Shown here in pieces: positions 10,284 through 22,829 of a DNA stretch of 64,000 bases. The stretch spans positions 682,001-746,000 of the forward strand of contig JANATF010000001.1 in assembly GCA_029449245.1 (NCBI GenBank). The letters run 5' to 3'. Both the position numbers and the translations under genes were made by a program. Origin of the DNA: Mortierella alpina. Taxonomy: Eukaryota > Mortierellomycota > Mortierellomycetes > Mortierellales > Mortierellaceae. Under the pieces are notes generated by a model. That model was not told the DNA's origin, did no database searches, and was given only the letters and a program-made list of their open reading frames with translations. The first letter of the stretch is position 1; every line of letters begins with the position of its first letter.

Positions 10284-11650
10284 TTACCGCACGACCTGCG
10301 GCTGGTACTGATGCTGCGCTTGTTGCGAGTGCTGGAAGTATCCATTGGGATGTGGGTGCGATGATGGTTTCTGTTGCTGCTGTTGTTGCGCAAGATGCTT
10401 CGTGCGCCAATTGATAAACTTTTTGACCGTAAACTGTCGGATGTTGGTGATCTGCGTCTCCAGCACCAGCTTCCTCAACAACGGGAGTTCGCTCTCGGGA
10501 TGCTTGAATGTGATTTGATCATCGGGATCATCCGAAACGGGCTTTGCATCCACCATCGACACTGCGAAGGGTGGTCCTCCGGTTTGGCCCGTCTCGGCCA
10601 TATGCACCAGACGATCGTATTCAATCCTGAATGTGTAGATCGATACGCCTTGTTCCTTCAGGGTCTTCAAAACAGACACCTTCAAATCCTGAACATCCTG
10701 CACGGACTGCGTGTCGACTTTGGCGATGATAGGCACCACATTGGCCTTTTCCGAGATCAGTCGCATGTATTCCACGTCGATTGGCTTGAGTCGGTGGAGG
10801 ATCATGTAGAAGCAAATGTCGATGAACTTGTGGGCGCCAACGCCTATAGACATGTGGAGTAGAGTGTTAACAAATTTGCATCCATTAGCTTGGCTTCATA
10901 GACATGAATATGCGAGCGTCCACACCACGACTGCATGTAACTGAGAGGTAAAAAGTACCTGTCACCAAAGACCTCATCAGTTCGTTATTACTGACTTCCA
11001 TGAATGGCGAGATCTTGCTGTGCTTCTCCTCAAAGGCTTGTCTTACATAGCTCATAAAGAGATCAAAGTTCGTTCGCGCATCGATCACATTGCCGTAGCC
11101 AGGCGTGTCTATCACGCGAGAGAAAGCGAGAGAGAGAGAGAGCAAGAAAGCAAAAATACAGTTGGTGAGCAAAAGAGGGTTCAAAAAAAGCACACCCACT
11201 GTCTTTCTTGTTCTGTCATGGACTTTTGGGCGAAGTCATTAATAAAGGCTTCCTCGCTTCCATCCCCTGCCGCACCCGCAACTCACCAAGAAAAACGAGA
11301 TTACGCGCCGGCACTTCATCGTCTGCTTCCATGTTATCCCATGGAATCTCCATCATCGTGCTTGAGAACTTTTCTGTCAGCGTCTCTGTGCGTGGGTATT
11401 CATAATCATCTTCGTCCTCCTCGTTGTCGTTGTCGTTGTCGTTGTTGTTCTCCGTGTCCTGGTCCTCATCTTTTGGCTTCGGAGCGTCCACAGGTGCCCA
11501 GTCATGAGAAAGAACCTCTGGAAGCGTCACAATGAACTCTCGCGCGAATGACGTTTTGCCAACACCACTGTCGCCCACGACGGCAAGGCGAAGGTGGCCA
11601 ATGTTTTGACCGGCGAACGGATTGGCTAGTAGGTAATGAGGCGTGGTCAT
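10284..11650 (-). CDS. Septin-like GTPase, three exons
   Basis: Predicted 357 aa GTPase of the septin group, expected to act in filament or ring assembly at the cell cortex. Exons: 11650-11287, 11108-10959 and 10843-10284; both junctions are phase 1 and restore septin motifs. G1 P-loop is GDSGVGKTS at residues 26-34. G3 is DTPGYG at 122-127, created exactly at the first exon junction. G4 is AKVD at 212-215, where septins usually have AKAD. The stretch LKPIDVEYMRLI before G4 and the LPLLRKLVLET segment near the end of the G domain are septin-like. Oddities: a highly acidic Asn/Asp/Glu insertion at about residues 60-82, no clear polybasic region before the P-loop, and a Gln/His-rich tail in place of the usual coiled coil. 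It is probably a divergent septin or septin-related GTPase rather than a core Cdc3/10/11/12 orthologue. Confidence 0.85.
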
Positions 11651-12266
11651 AGTGCTCGGTTAGTCCAAGTTTCGAAATTGTACTCTTCTCCTGAAATGAA
11701 AATGTCGTTGATGCGTGTAGTGACAAATAGGACGGGTTGGGTTGTGGAATCAACACGGCCGTTTCTTTTTGCGAAAGGGTTTTTTTAAGAAAAAAGAAAA
11801 GGAGAGGTCAGGACAGATGGGAGCAGAGGCAAGGAGGAGAGGAGGAGAGGAGGAAGGCTTTTAGCTGTTGTTGTTGTAGTCGGGGGAACCCACCCAGAAG
11901 CGTCGCTGTCGAGGGCTGTACCGAAGCCATTTCGAAAGGTATCAAGGGGGGAGAAAAAGGGTAATTTGATACTGGAGAGAGTTGAGAGATGGGTTAAAAA
12001 AAGAACGCTTGGGTCGGGCATTTTACGCATTCACGCACTGCTCCAAGCGTGCACATGCTGGGACTAGGCGCAATCCGGTCTAGCTGGGAGACCAAGTGCT
12101 CATCTAGCGACAAATGTAGTGCGCTTCGGGCCCAAAAAACACACACTTGCCTTGCACGGTACACGAGTAGACAGTGCAACCGTGTCCAAAGCTCGGGGCT
12201 CTCTTTGCCCATCCGGTAGGCTTGCAAGGGGTGGTATTCTATTCATTCTAAACTATTGATCCAAAG
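11651..12266. other. Intergenic, septin-like gene promoter
   Basis: Minus-strand pyrimidine-rich leader of the septin-like gene (11760-11870), then about 400 bp in which I see no gene or RNA. Confidence 0.55.
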
Positions 12267-13155
12267 CTACTTGTACTTTGCATGAGAGAGGCGCGACTGG
12301 TGCTCGATCTGGTCCATGACAAAGGAGAAGCTGGGGTTACTGAGCATCATCTTTTTATCGATCCTGTAGGTCTCTTTCCTGGTCGGCTGAGCAGCGCTGG
12401 AGGGTTTCGACAGAGCCTTTGCTGAAGCAGCTCCTGCAGGCACCGGCGTCGTGGCCTGCGACGTGGTCCAAGTCGTGGATTTCTGCGTCTCAGACTTTAC
12501 AAACAAGTTGGTTGACAACACTTGGGACTGCATTGGAACACCTCTCCAGTTCAGCTTCTCAATCGTCAGCTTCAGAGCGTCAGCTGCCGAGACCTTGATC
12601 GTGGCCGGAATCTTGACGGAGGCAGAGCCTTGAACATGGATCTTAGTAACATCGTGTCGGAAAAGTGTGTGTAGGAGTACAGAGGGTGAGAGAGAGACCA
12701 CTCCAGCTAAAAAAAGAGGCAGAGTGTAGAAGGGTACATGCGCGATATTAGAGTGTTAATGGCCGAGGTGTAATTCACAGATTGCAATGATAATGATGTG
12801 CTACGTTAAGAGATACGTTGTTCACTTTACCCAAGAGGGCCAAAAGGTGCTCAGTGTTTCCAAGGAACAGAGTCGAAGGCACTGCGATGCAGCCGCAAGC
12901 TCCAAAGACAAAGGCGACGCTTTTGCACTGGCGAAGAGAGGCCGCATACGGCCCCACATATGCGAGCACTGAATTCGAGGAGGCAACGAAAGGGTTCTTC
13001 GTCTGGGGTTGTGTTGTCACACCGCTGGTCGCGAAAGGCGTTCTTTTCCGACTGCAAGTGGAAGGTGATTGCGAGATGCAGCGCGCATGCTGGAAGACTT
13101 GGAGCCGCCGATGCGAGCGAGAAAGTGAGCCCTTCAGATGCAATGAGTAGGACAT
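12267..13155 (-). CDS. TMEM70-like mitochondrial inner-membrane protein, two exons
   Basis: Exons 13155-12831 and 12706-12267 join at phase 1 (GTAAAG donor, TTTTTTTAG acceptor) to give 254 aa. The first 50 residues are Arg/Ser-rich and nearly free of acidic residues, as in a mitochondrial presequence. A SVLAYVGPYAASLRQCKSVAF block leads into a first membrane helix (FVFGACGCIAVPSTLFL). The splice then creates a second hydrophobic segment, LLAGVVSLSPSVLLH, followed by a basic-turn KIHV. This Y-x-GP / two-helix hairpin / S-P-x-LLH layout, and the late YRIDKKMM stretch, match the TMEM70/TMEM186 family as I recall it. Animal TMEM70 helps assemble the ATP synthase c-ring and complex I. The function here is by family resemblance only. 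A Ser/Thr/Ala-rich insertion sits before the C-terminal motif. Confidence 0.65.
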
Positions 13156-13331
13156 GGCTCTTTGTTATGGTTGGTGTTCAGCAGCGAATTCAGGGACAGA
13201 GATCCCGATCAAGAAGACCGCTCACAGCCCTCGTAAACGAAAACGAGATTCTTGCTCTTGAAAATATAGAGGGTTGGCCAGTGCGGAGAGTAAAGACATA
13301 TTGGCAGACATATTCTTTTATTACTTTCTTT

Positions 13332-16300
13332 CTAAACGATGCGGACCGAGAGAACCTGGCCAACTTCTCTTACGACTCTGGCCAAGATCCCAAGCACCGC
13401 CACCGATACCAGCACCAAGTCCATGATCAATAGCGTGCTCGCCTGGAGCATGAACCTCGGCGCAAAGACTTTCCACACCATTAGGTGCCTCCTAAACATC
13501 CCTCCCGTGAAAAACATATTGGCGGCCAGGACCAGGGATTGATGCATCATCATCATCAGGCACAGCCTTGTCAGCTCCGGGAACAACACAATCTTGCCCA
13601 GCTTGTCGGCCTTGGGTGGCAACTTCCAAAGAACAACCAGCGGCAGCGCTGCGGCACAGAGGATGAACGGGCCAAGCGTGTTGACAATGACCAGGATCGG
13701 CGAGAAAAAGTAATTGAGCGTAGGCACGCCAACGAAGGCTGCAGACCATTGCACTGACGACAGAGTTGCTTGATGTCCTGTCGCAAAAAACAAGAGGTTG
13801 CCCAGCAATGAGAGCACCACCGTCGGCAGAAGCAGGTCCAATGTTGGAGGCTTGGGATGTTTTGCCAATGCGGCTGCTGTGGACGACTCTGCATCTGTTG
13901 TCGAAGGTGCGGTTGTCTCTTTGATCGTCCCTTCAACTTCCTCCTGATCGAATCCATCTGCCAGTGCTGCCGTATCAGCCTGAATACGATCAATAACGCC
14001 CTGCTGCCAGGTTTCAAACTGAGCATCGCGCCAGATGTCAACCAGTTCCACCAAACAAGAGATCTGAGCTAGACCAACAGTGAGTACAAGAGCACCCAGA
14101 GGCTTCTGCGTCAAGATCACGAACAAGAACAGCATCGAGAGTGCGACGTAATAGCTGGCGCCAAAGGCATTGGCATAACCCAGAATGTAAATCTTGCGCT
14201 CTGTCGCAGGTGCAGTCGTAGTCTTGGCTCCTTTGGTCGTCCTTGAATTGGCGTTGCTGCTGCCACTACTGATATCCGTGGGTACATCCACGGTCTGGAT
14301 ATCCATGCAGAGCGGATTTGACCACCAAGCAGCAGGACCCACAACCAACGCAAATCCAAAGGCCACTCGGACCAGCGTAGTCTTGATCCATAGATAATGT
14401 CCTGTTTGCTGAAGACCAGCTTTCAAGGGCCCGAACGTATTGCCCGCTTCCTGGTTCCTGAGCACATCCGCCTTTGATCCCTCAAAGTCCAGGACAGCGT
14501 AGAGAGTTCCGAGAATAATACCGATCCGAAGTCCATAGTCGATCCAAATTAGAGCGATGCCATTCATCGACTTTGTCCTGATGAGCAAACGGCGGATCAG
14601 GTAAGGCGTGATGGCTCCACTGGCGACGAGAGATACCATCGACCACTGCGATGGCACAGATTGCTGGGACGAGGCGTAAAAAGTGGGCGAGCATAGGTCT
14701 CCTTGTTCCTCGCGGCACACTGTTGAGGAAGATATGACTCGGGTCATGACCATGAACGACAGGATCAAGAGCACTGCCTTATTCCTCTCGGCCTTGTTGG
14801 GAACACGCAGGGAGAACAGGAGCCCGATCACTCCAAAAGTCTGCAGGAATCCAATGATGAACGTGCTCTCGTGAACAATGTACGAGTTGGACGCAAAGAT
14901 GAGGCAGTTGACAAAGACAAAGAGGCAGGCTAAGAATCCTGACAATGGTGGCCATCGGATCGATCTCTGCAAGTTCCAGCTTCCCTTCGTCTGGATCAAG
15001 GCTTTGCTCTGCAGGGCCGTGCACAATAAGAAGCCCACGATCGAAAAGGCCGACATGCAAAAGATCATGATGTCGACTAGGCCAATGGATGAGTCCTGGA
15101 TTGTTTGCAGCCTGAGCAGCACTGGCTTCAAATGTCTAGCCAGTACAATACCCAGCAGGGTTCCTCCAGCCAGGAACCGCTCCAGGTGCGGGGGCATGCC
15201 CACGGATCGGAAAATGGTGATGTAAAGAAGCAGGCATAGACAGCTTGCAAGCAGCACACCTCCACCGGCGGTCATCAGTGGCACGTCAAAGTGCGCCCAG
15301 ATCCTCTTGCATGAAGTCAACGACGTCCTAAGATATCCCGAATACAACCTCACAGCCTCGACCAGGTTATCGACAGTCTGAAGGCGGCGATTCTGACCAA
15401 TCTCTGCCATGAATCTCTCTGCACGCTTGAAAAGATCGCCAAACTCCACCTGCATGGCGAGCGCAATGTCAGAGCTTGGGTCCAAGTCCTTGTACGATTC
15501 AAAGTAGGTAGCGACCTGGGCAGCGTTCAGTCTCATCGCCCTCAACAGATCTCTGACCGCATCATCTGGTTTCTTGGCCGAGAGGAACAGCTCTGGGATC
15601 ACCGAACCAAGATTGTTGTATGGGATTGGCAGTCCGAGAAGTAGGGATAGCGTTGGGACCAAGTCGATCTGGGCAACTGTCCTGTAGATGTTTCCTCCGA
15701 TGGGCTTTGTATACTGGAGCATGTCCCCCAGCGAAAACCGATCCACAATACCGGCATTGTTCAGCTTTCTCTTGGAGTAGATCACCAGTCCAGCCTCGAT
15801 CTCGTCGTCGCTATCGCCTCCGTGGTCTCCGTGTCCGTTCATACCATGGTCGCCCATGATCACGACCAGCGTGTCGTCCGAAACGCTAGCAATAACTTTT
15901 TCCAGTTGCTCGTTCATGAGCTCTAGCTTTTGAGCCATGTGCGGGTCATTGGGGCCATAGGTGTGGCCGCAGTGGTCGACGCCTAAAAAGTGGGCAATCA
16001 GCAGATCCCATTTGGACTGATCTTTGAGTGCGGGACCAAGTTCCTTGATGACACCATTGTCGAGGGTGTCCAGATCGTGTGTATCAAAGGAGGGGAACGC
16101 ATGCGAGTTGTTGGCGATCAAAATATTGGGAAACAATCCTGTCCAGGTGTCGTCGCCCATGAACAGTATCCGATCCCGTCCTCTTGAAGCCTCAAACTGG
16201 GAAAGCCAGTTGTCCTCCTTCAGTGCCGATGATGCAAAGTTGAATCCAGCTTCGATGATGGTCGGGAGTGTGCCCGTGGTCAAAGCCTTGAGGCGCTGCA

Positions 16301-16986
16301 GAGTCGTGGTAGGCGGATCAGCCACGAACTGGTAGACCAGGGTGTTTTCAGGCTGGTTCTCAAGGAGGTTGTGGATCACAGGCAGCTTGTTCAGATAGTG
16401 TGGTTCCTTTTCGTTGTCGGGAAGATCGTTGTGAGGCACTACGAAGCTAGAAGAACGAAGTTGAAATAGACGCATTAGAGTCGGGTGGCGATGGACACAT
16501 GGGATCCTGCAGATTCAATCCGCGATTGAGAGGAGCTTACTCAAAGCGCAGCGCGTCAATGACGACAACAACAGCCTTCTTGTACTGCTGAGGATACCAG
16601 CAGTTGTCCTGAGCCTGTTTTCCATGTCCTTGCCAGCTGAAGAGAGACTCGTCAATGTTGGTGTTGTTGCACTCGCTCTTGGCAGCAAGAACTGATCGCG
16701 AGAGGAGGAATCCACGCGTGAAGAGGTAGATGGCGCCGACGTGCACGAGAAAGATCCAGAGAAGGAGCTTGGCCAGACGCGTGCTCGGGGTGCGTTGCTT
16801 GGGCAGGGGGTGTTCTTTAGCTCTGGCGGCAGCGTTGGGGTCTGTGGGCGGTGATGATGCAGATGCAGCAGTGCCTGTGCGTGCTCTGAGAGATGCAGTG
16901 TCCCTGGTCGCTGTGGCGGTGGAGTGCATCAGGGTGGCCTGCGCTGCTCCCTGCTGCTGTCCCTGGAGGGGTGTCCGTGCAGCCAT
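13332..16986 (-). CDS. GPI13: GPI ethanolamine phosphate transferase 3 (PIG-O / Gpi13), two exons
   Basis: ER membrane enzyme that adds the bridging ethanolamine phosphate to the third mannose of the GPI precursor. Exon 1 is 16986-16541 and exon 2 is 16446-13332; the splice falls inside the first metal site and restores VIDALRFDF. The product is 1186 aa, somewhat longer than the roughly 1000-1100 aa usual for the family. A low-complexity N-terminal cytosolic segment of 70 residues precedes a signal-anchor helix (71-95). The lumenal alkaline-phosphatase-like domain has the metal-site motifs VVIDALRFD (142-149), FMGDDTW, HFLGVDHCGH and MGDHGMNGHGDHGG. At least a dozen membrane helices follow to the C-terminus. 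The apparent upstream start near 17103 is a TTG codon; ATG 16986, in ACCCATGGC context, is the first real start. Confidence 0.95.
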
Positions 16987-17223
16987 GGGTGAGGAGTGGG
17001 TCGCGGGGGTGCGCGGCTGATTAGGCTGAGGGTGTCGAGGATGGAGGGCAAAGTGATGAGGACAGGAATGCAAGCGGGAAAGAAGAGGGGGCGAAGGGCG
17101 CAAGGAAGCATAGGAATATTAGCAAGTGGAGATTGAAAAAAAAGATAGAATATCTCGTATTAAGCACTCGTTCGTTTTTTATTCGTCGTGTACGCGCAGG
17201 ATAGACGAGACAACTCTGTGGCC

Positions 17224-20200
17224 TCAGATGCCCAGGACCTGGCTCTGCTGCTTACGTCCCGTCGTGGGAGACCCGAGATACGGCGACGGCGACGGCGACG
17301 ACTCCTTCGGGAACAGGCTCGTCAGGTTCGATGAAGACGACGAAGACGACAACGACTTTGACATCGAGGGAGAGCCCAGAGTCGACTTGGGCAAAGGCTG
17401 CAGGTAGTGAGAAAGGACCGGCGAGGCGTGCGTACCGACCAGAACACTCGAAGAAATCGACTTGTACTCATCCTCGTCCACAGTTGACGGCTGCAAAGGG
17501 TGAGTCAAGTCTCGCCCTCTAAAGCCCGCCAGTAAAGAAAACGGGTGTCCATTCTCAAGAAGCGGCTGCTGACCTGGATGCGTATTCAATGTCCTGTCCC
17601 TATCCCTATCCCTATCGATATCCATATCCAGGGCCAAGGTCGCCGCCATACTCATCCCTCCGTCAGAACATGGTCCTCTTGTCGTCGCGTCTTGCGTGCT
17701 AGAACTCCTGCTGCGCGTATACAGCTGTCCGTCAAAGTTGTGCCGTTGTTGATGAAAGTTCAGAGAGGAGTTGTGCTGCCCCGCTAAGCCGGGTGTAGGA
17801 GAGAGCGCCTTCTCCATTTGCAAGCCGAGTCCAGTGGCCGATGCGTTCAGCGAATCGTCGTCCAGTGATACAGCCGAGGCAAGATCCTTTTTCCGCTTGC
17901 TGCTTGTGAACGATACCTCGCCCTTACGCATCTTGACATATTGCTCCTCAATCTTCTTTGGTGGTGCCGACTTGAGGTCACTCCGTCCATGAGCGGCTGC
18001 TACCGTTGTACCACAATCCGCTCCATCATGTCCAAAGGTTTTTGAACCCAGACCCAGACCCTCCAGCACCACCCGAAGCGATTCCTTGCCGTCAGGAACC
18101 CGATTTGCAAACACAACACGGATACTTCGGTAGAGATAGACATATCCAGGCGCTGGGCAGCAAAACTGCAGGTGAATCGCATATCGAAGCGTCCCGCCTC
18201 CATTGGAGCTTGGCGTTGACGGCCCCATGCCAGGTCCAGTGGAGTAATATTTCTGGCGAAGGAACGTCTTAGTGCCCTCGGGCATGTCTGTAAAGTCATA
18301 CGGCACCAAGAAAACCTTGACAGCCGTCTTATTCGGATTCTTGATCACCACCTGCACTTGACCACGGAGTGGGATGCGCATACCTCCCGGCATTCTTGCA
18401 AACCGGCGCGATCCTCGAAAGCCACTATCCAAGTCCAGATTGCCGACGTATGGCAGAATAGGGTCGTCATGCACTGCTGGTGTGCTGTGCGTCAGGCCCA
18501 GGGAAGCCGACGGAGGACCAGAGCCATAAGAGCTGCCGAATTGGCCGCTTGAAGAGAGGTAAGAGTTCAACACGGGTGAGCTTGCAAACGATCCTGGCGG
18601 ATGAGACGAGGGACTAATAGAGCCGTAGTTCCCAAAGGAATGGCTCGCTCTAAATTGCACGGGATGGCTCGAGTGAATTGGATGATGTTGGTAGTGCTGG
18701 CTGTGGTGAGGATGGTGGAGTGAGTGCGAATGCGACTGGTGTGCGTGGTGCTGTCCGCCCGGCTGATGGCTAATCGAGCTCTCATAGTCATAAAAGACGG
18801 CCGGGAATTCGAGCTGAACATGCTTCGGACATCGCAGTTTGGGTGGACAGTCCTTATAATCTTGGTTGGCCAGGACACCAATCTGCGCTGCGAAAATCAA
18901 TGGCTTTGAAGGCAGCGTCGACATTCTGCCGGACAGGATTGACTCCTCATAAGACCCAACGAGCGAGCCAAACAGATCGCCGTGGGAAACCGATGACGGT
19001 GTCAATGAGCTTCTGCGGAGGTAGGAGTGTCTAGATGGAGATTGTCCTGTCGACGGTCTACCAAGGTGCGTCTCCGACGAATACGAGTGTCGTTGATCCT
19101 GAAGTGAGTCCCGACGAGAGTAGAGGCTTGAGGTCTCACGAGGCGACTGCTCGTCATCGAGCGAGCAGTCTGCCCGATGCTCGTCCACTGCTGCAAAGTC
19201 CTGAGTCTGTGCTCTGCTCGGATCGGGCGAGTCATCGTTACAGTTCATGACGATGGATAGGCGCGAGGATCTCCTGCGAGTAATAACTTGGGCGAGAGGT
19301 GACGTTGAGAACGGATGATGAGGATGGTGGTGGTGATAGTGCTGCTGCTGTTGGAGTAGCGGTGGACTGTACTGCAATGATGGAGGGTACGCACGATGAG
19401 GAGCTAGGGCAGTGCTGACACCCGCTGGCGTCTTTTCAGAATGAGATTCCACTGACGCCAATTCAGAGGAGGGTTGAGATCGAGAGGTCAGAGAATCCCT
19501 CCTTGGCAGTGGGATTGAAAGCGGTGGTGAAGGTGGAGGCGGAAATCGGAAACTGCACGGCTCCTCCTGATTGTGCTGCTTAACTTCCCTGTCCGCATCG
19601 TCCCTTGCTAGCATCGACTCCTCGAAGGTCTCGGCCAAAGATCCCGTCTGTTTCGGATCCTCGACCCTGGACGGCGAAAAAGCAGAGAATAGGCGATCAC
19701 TGCTGCGCTTCAGTGACTGCAAACGGGTATACGCTGGTTCTTCAGGACCAGGATTAGGTGATGGTGGTTGCTCACTAGGCCGACGGGAGGATGGTGGTCT
19801 GGAGAAAGGAGAGTCGCCCGCATGAGCGGCATTTGTCTCCAGCGAAGCCGCACTCTGTGCGTCCTTCAGCTCGCCGCCTGTCGCAGAGTCCAGGGTTGAA
19901 TCGTCCTTCACAGGCTGCGAGACAGAGTTCCAAGACCTCTGTTCCTTCTGCAATCTCCTTGAAGCCTTTGTTGTCAGGTCTGAAACGGGGGATGTGCTCG
20001 GCGGTTTGCTCCGATGGTGGCGTTGCTTCTGAGCTTTAGGCGAGCCCTGAAAGTTCTCTGGGGCTATCCTTCCGCCAACGGATTCATCGTACATGCCAGT
20101 AACACGGACGCAACCCCAATGCATATGGGAAGCTTCAAAGTTGATCACTTTGAGGGATGCTGCCTGTACAAATTCCAGAGGCAGAGTCGTCCGGAGCGAG

Positions 20201-21312
20201 TTTGTGAATTCTGTGTAGGGTTCGTCTGTAGAGCCAGGGTTGCGTGTCTCTTCAATGCTCTGGTGCCCGACCACTGGCTGTGTGCTGCAGTAAATAGTTT
20301 TGTCCTGACGCGGCTGTGTAATATCCTCGTTGGCCGACGTGACAGAGTATGCGAGGTCGGCCTTAGCGAGCCGTGTTTCATCGTCGAAGGAGGTTAGGCA
20401 GTTCTGGAGAGGGAGAGAGCGGATCTGGGTATAGAGCGATTGCAGCAACAGAACCAGGTCTGTGGTGTCTCTGGGCGACGCGGCTGTCGCCACAGCGGAT
20501 GGCGATGGGCAGGTGCACTGGCTCTGATGGTGCGTGAGATGCTGCTTTGTCTTGGTAGCGTGGTACGTGCCAACCTTGGCGTGTTTCATGCAGCCACTAT
20601 CGCACAAAAGACGTTAAAAATAAGTTTTCCAGTTCACTTACAAAAGAGGCAACCACGCGCGCAACAAAGGGGGACTGAGGAGATACTTGTGTCATAAGCA
20701 TTGGAAAGCGAGTCATTTTTTCTTTTCCGTGCTCGTGGATCCTTACCTTGTTTGTTCCGACGAGGGACTAGACGTTGCTGCGGATGCTGTCGCTGTGGGC
20801 GTGAATGATATTACCCATCGCTCCAGCAAAACATGTTGTGCCGAGTGGAGGATGTTGACATGCACAGGCGTGCTATTGCGCCAGATATCCATATCTTGCA
20901 ATATCATATCCAGATTCTGCTGCTGTTGATGCGATGAGTTGACGCTACTAGGTGTATTCCATGCGGGATCGGTCTCGGTTCCTGCCAAGTTGTAGGAGAA
21001 TACAGGGGACACCGTTCTGGCTTTGACGATAATCTGCCCGATCTTGGTGATGAACTCCATCACTGCAGAGTCGGGGCCTTGTTGGCACGGATGATGGCCA
21101 TGGTTCGGATGTCGGCCATGAGGGTGAGGCGCATGGCTATAAAGGCGCTGTTGATGTGCGGGGTGTTGCTGTATCTGGGCCTGCTGTTGTATCGATCTTG
21201 GATGGATATCAGGGCTCGAGGTTGCTGATGTGACAGGAAACACAACGGACGGCTGCAAGGCACCAAACAAAGCATTGGGCGTCGGCATAGTGTCTATATT
21301 ATAATGGCGCAT
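17224..21312 (-). CDS. Atos/FAM214-family protein, two exons
   Basis: Homologue of the Atos (FAM214) family, nuclear proteins implicated in transcriptional control in animals; the C-terminal domain is also annotated for meiotic chromosome segregation in fission yeast. Exon 1 is 21312-20747 and exon 2 is 20596-17224, joined at phase 2 (CAAG|GTAAGG to GATAG|TGG), giving 1312 aa. The N-terminal conserved region is split by the intron: residues about 75-185 contain WRNSTPVHVNI and LLERWVISF. SGCMKHAKV lies across the junction and LVLLLQSLYTQIRSLP follows it. A long Ser/Pro-rich disordered middle comes next. The core YEESILSGRMSTLPSKP sits near residue 737. The C-terminal block (about 905-1035) includes IPLRGQVQVVIKNPNKTAVK and SIRVVFANRVPDG. 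A second in-frame ATG, eight codons in (21288), could be the real start. A short Asp-Arg repeat is encoded by CCCTAT hexamers near 17597. Confidence 0.9.
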
Positions 21313-22829
21313 AGGCGGGTTAAGACAGGGGATGAGTTAGTCTGCACTTGTACCCTTATTTTCAACCCCTTCCCTGCCACATCATGCATGGCGTGGCATG
21401 GCATGCTCTATAATGACCAACTCTCCTATTGCCTCCTTATCCAGCAACACACCATACAAGAGATCCGAATACTGGACAAGGGTGAACATCGCCAAACAAA
21501 CGCCCGATTCAAGGCTTAGCTTGAGAAGTCTCTTACCCTGCGAGTGTAGGGGGTGGGGTTGGAGTATTTAGTCTGCACTGGTTTGAGAAAGAGGCCGATG
21601 ACTGCCAAGCGAAAGTGTGCGCAGGCGACGCTCGATACTGCCGACTGGTCCTGCTCTTTTTCAGCTCTCACAGCTTTGTCGCTGGGAAAGAGCAAAGGAT
21701 GTAGAAAAAAGACTGCAATTAGCTCGGCTGTCCGAGATCGCAGTTGAGAGCAATGCGGTGAAGACGAGGTGAGGCGCAGGAGTTGAGTATGCTACGACAC
21801 AGGCAGCAGAAGGGGAGTCGAAGAGGGTGCCGAAGTGGACAAGGGCAAATGAAAAGGAGCGGCTGGCATAAGCACATGCACATGCGACCGGAGGTGTGGT
21901 GGAGTGAAGGTCTGCCTTACAACGGCACTGCAGCCACTGTGGCAGCCACGGAGACAGAGACGATCTGAATGGACGGTAGAGAGGACGTGCAGAGGCGAGG
22001 AGCGGGTGTGTGGGCAGACGGGGCGATCCTGAGCAGGGTGGAGTGGAGGAGTGGGTGGATGGTCGAAAGCAAAATGACGAGCAATGGGGCAAACAAAAGA
22101 AGTTTTTTTTTCCTTTTTTTTTAGGTCTGAAAAAAAGGTCGCAAATCCACCTGAACGCACATTTTTGTAGCACTGCATAACGGCTCCCTCTCTGCGATAC
22201 CAAACACAGCTGCGGGCTAGAAGCTGGAGATACTCTCGGGCTTGCCTAGTGTACAGTACATCATGCTCCCTGGCCTTGCCAGCGATATAACCCTGGAGGA
22301 GGTCGATGCTACAGTCCAACGGACTACCGAAGTACCCATGTCCGATACAAAAAAAAAAAAAAGGCGTGACTGCCTCGGGCGAAAGCGCTCGCTCCACCCT
22401 TTCATCTTTAACACGCGCGAACTCTATGGCCATTGGCTTTGGCTGTTGACCGCACGCGACGCCTAGAGGCCGAGTCCCTCAGGTCCTCAACGTGCACATT
22501 TGTCTCCGTGCACTGCAAACCGCCATTCACTCCTACGCCTCCTATTATTAGGCCATCGTTCCTTTGTGCCTCTTTTCACTTCCGTCCACACCAGGCTCCA
22601 GCACGGTCATTCGCCCTTGCCGACTCTTACATCAGTACACCCGTTGATTTGAACAATCATTCACTTTCTTTCGCACATTCATTCACTTTTAAGGCCTTCC
22701 TTTCCCTTCTTCCTTCCTATCTGCACCCACACATAACGCGCCACCCTCTTCTTCGACTCTTTACAGACTTTGCTTCTGAAAGAGAGAGAACAAGAAAAAA
22801 AAAACGAAGGTTGCATCGGATATACAAGA
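21313..22829. other. 1.5 kb divergent intergenic region
   Basis: This lies between the minus-strand Atos gene and a plus-strand secreted-protein gene, so it should contain both promoters. No gene is recognised in it. The right third is pyrimidine-rich on the plus strand, like other leaders in this window. Short homopolymer runs occur near 22110 (T) and 22350 (A). Confidence 0.55.

Noticed and set aside
10374-10862. 162-codon plus-strand frame across the septin-like gene
   Set aside because: It is the complement of septin exon 3, which has clear motif evidence on the minus strand.
16987-17103. 39-residue N-terminal extension of Gpi13
   Set aside because: It would start at TTG; the first ATG in frame is at 16986.
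17597-17630. CCCTAT hexamer repeats resembling telomere-type sequence
   Set aside because: They lie within the Atos coding region and encode an Asp-Arg repeat. The unit is not the TTAGGG motif.
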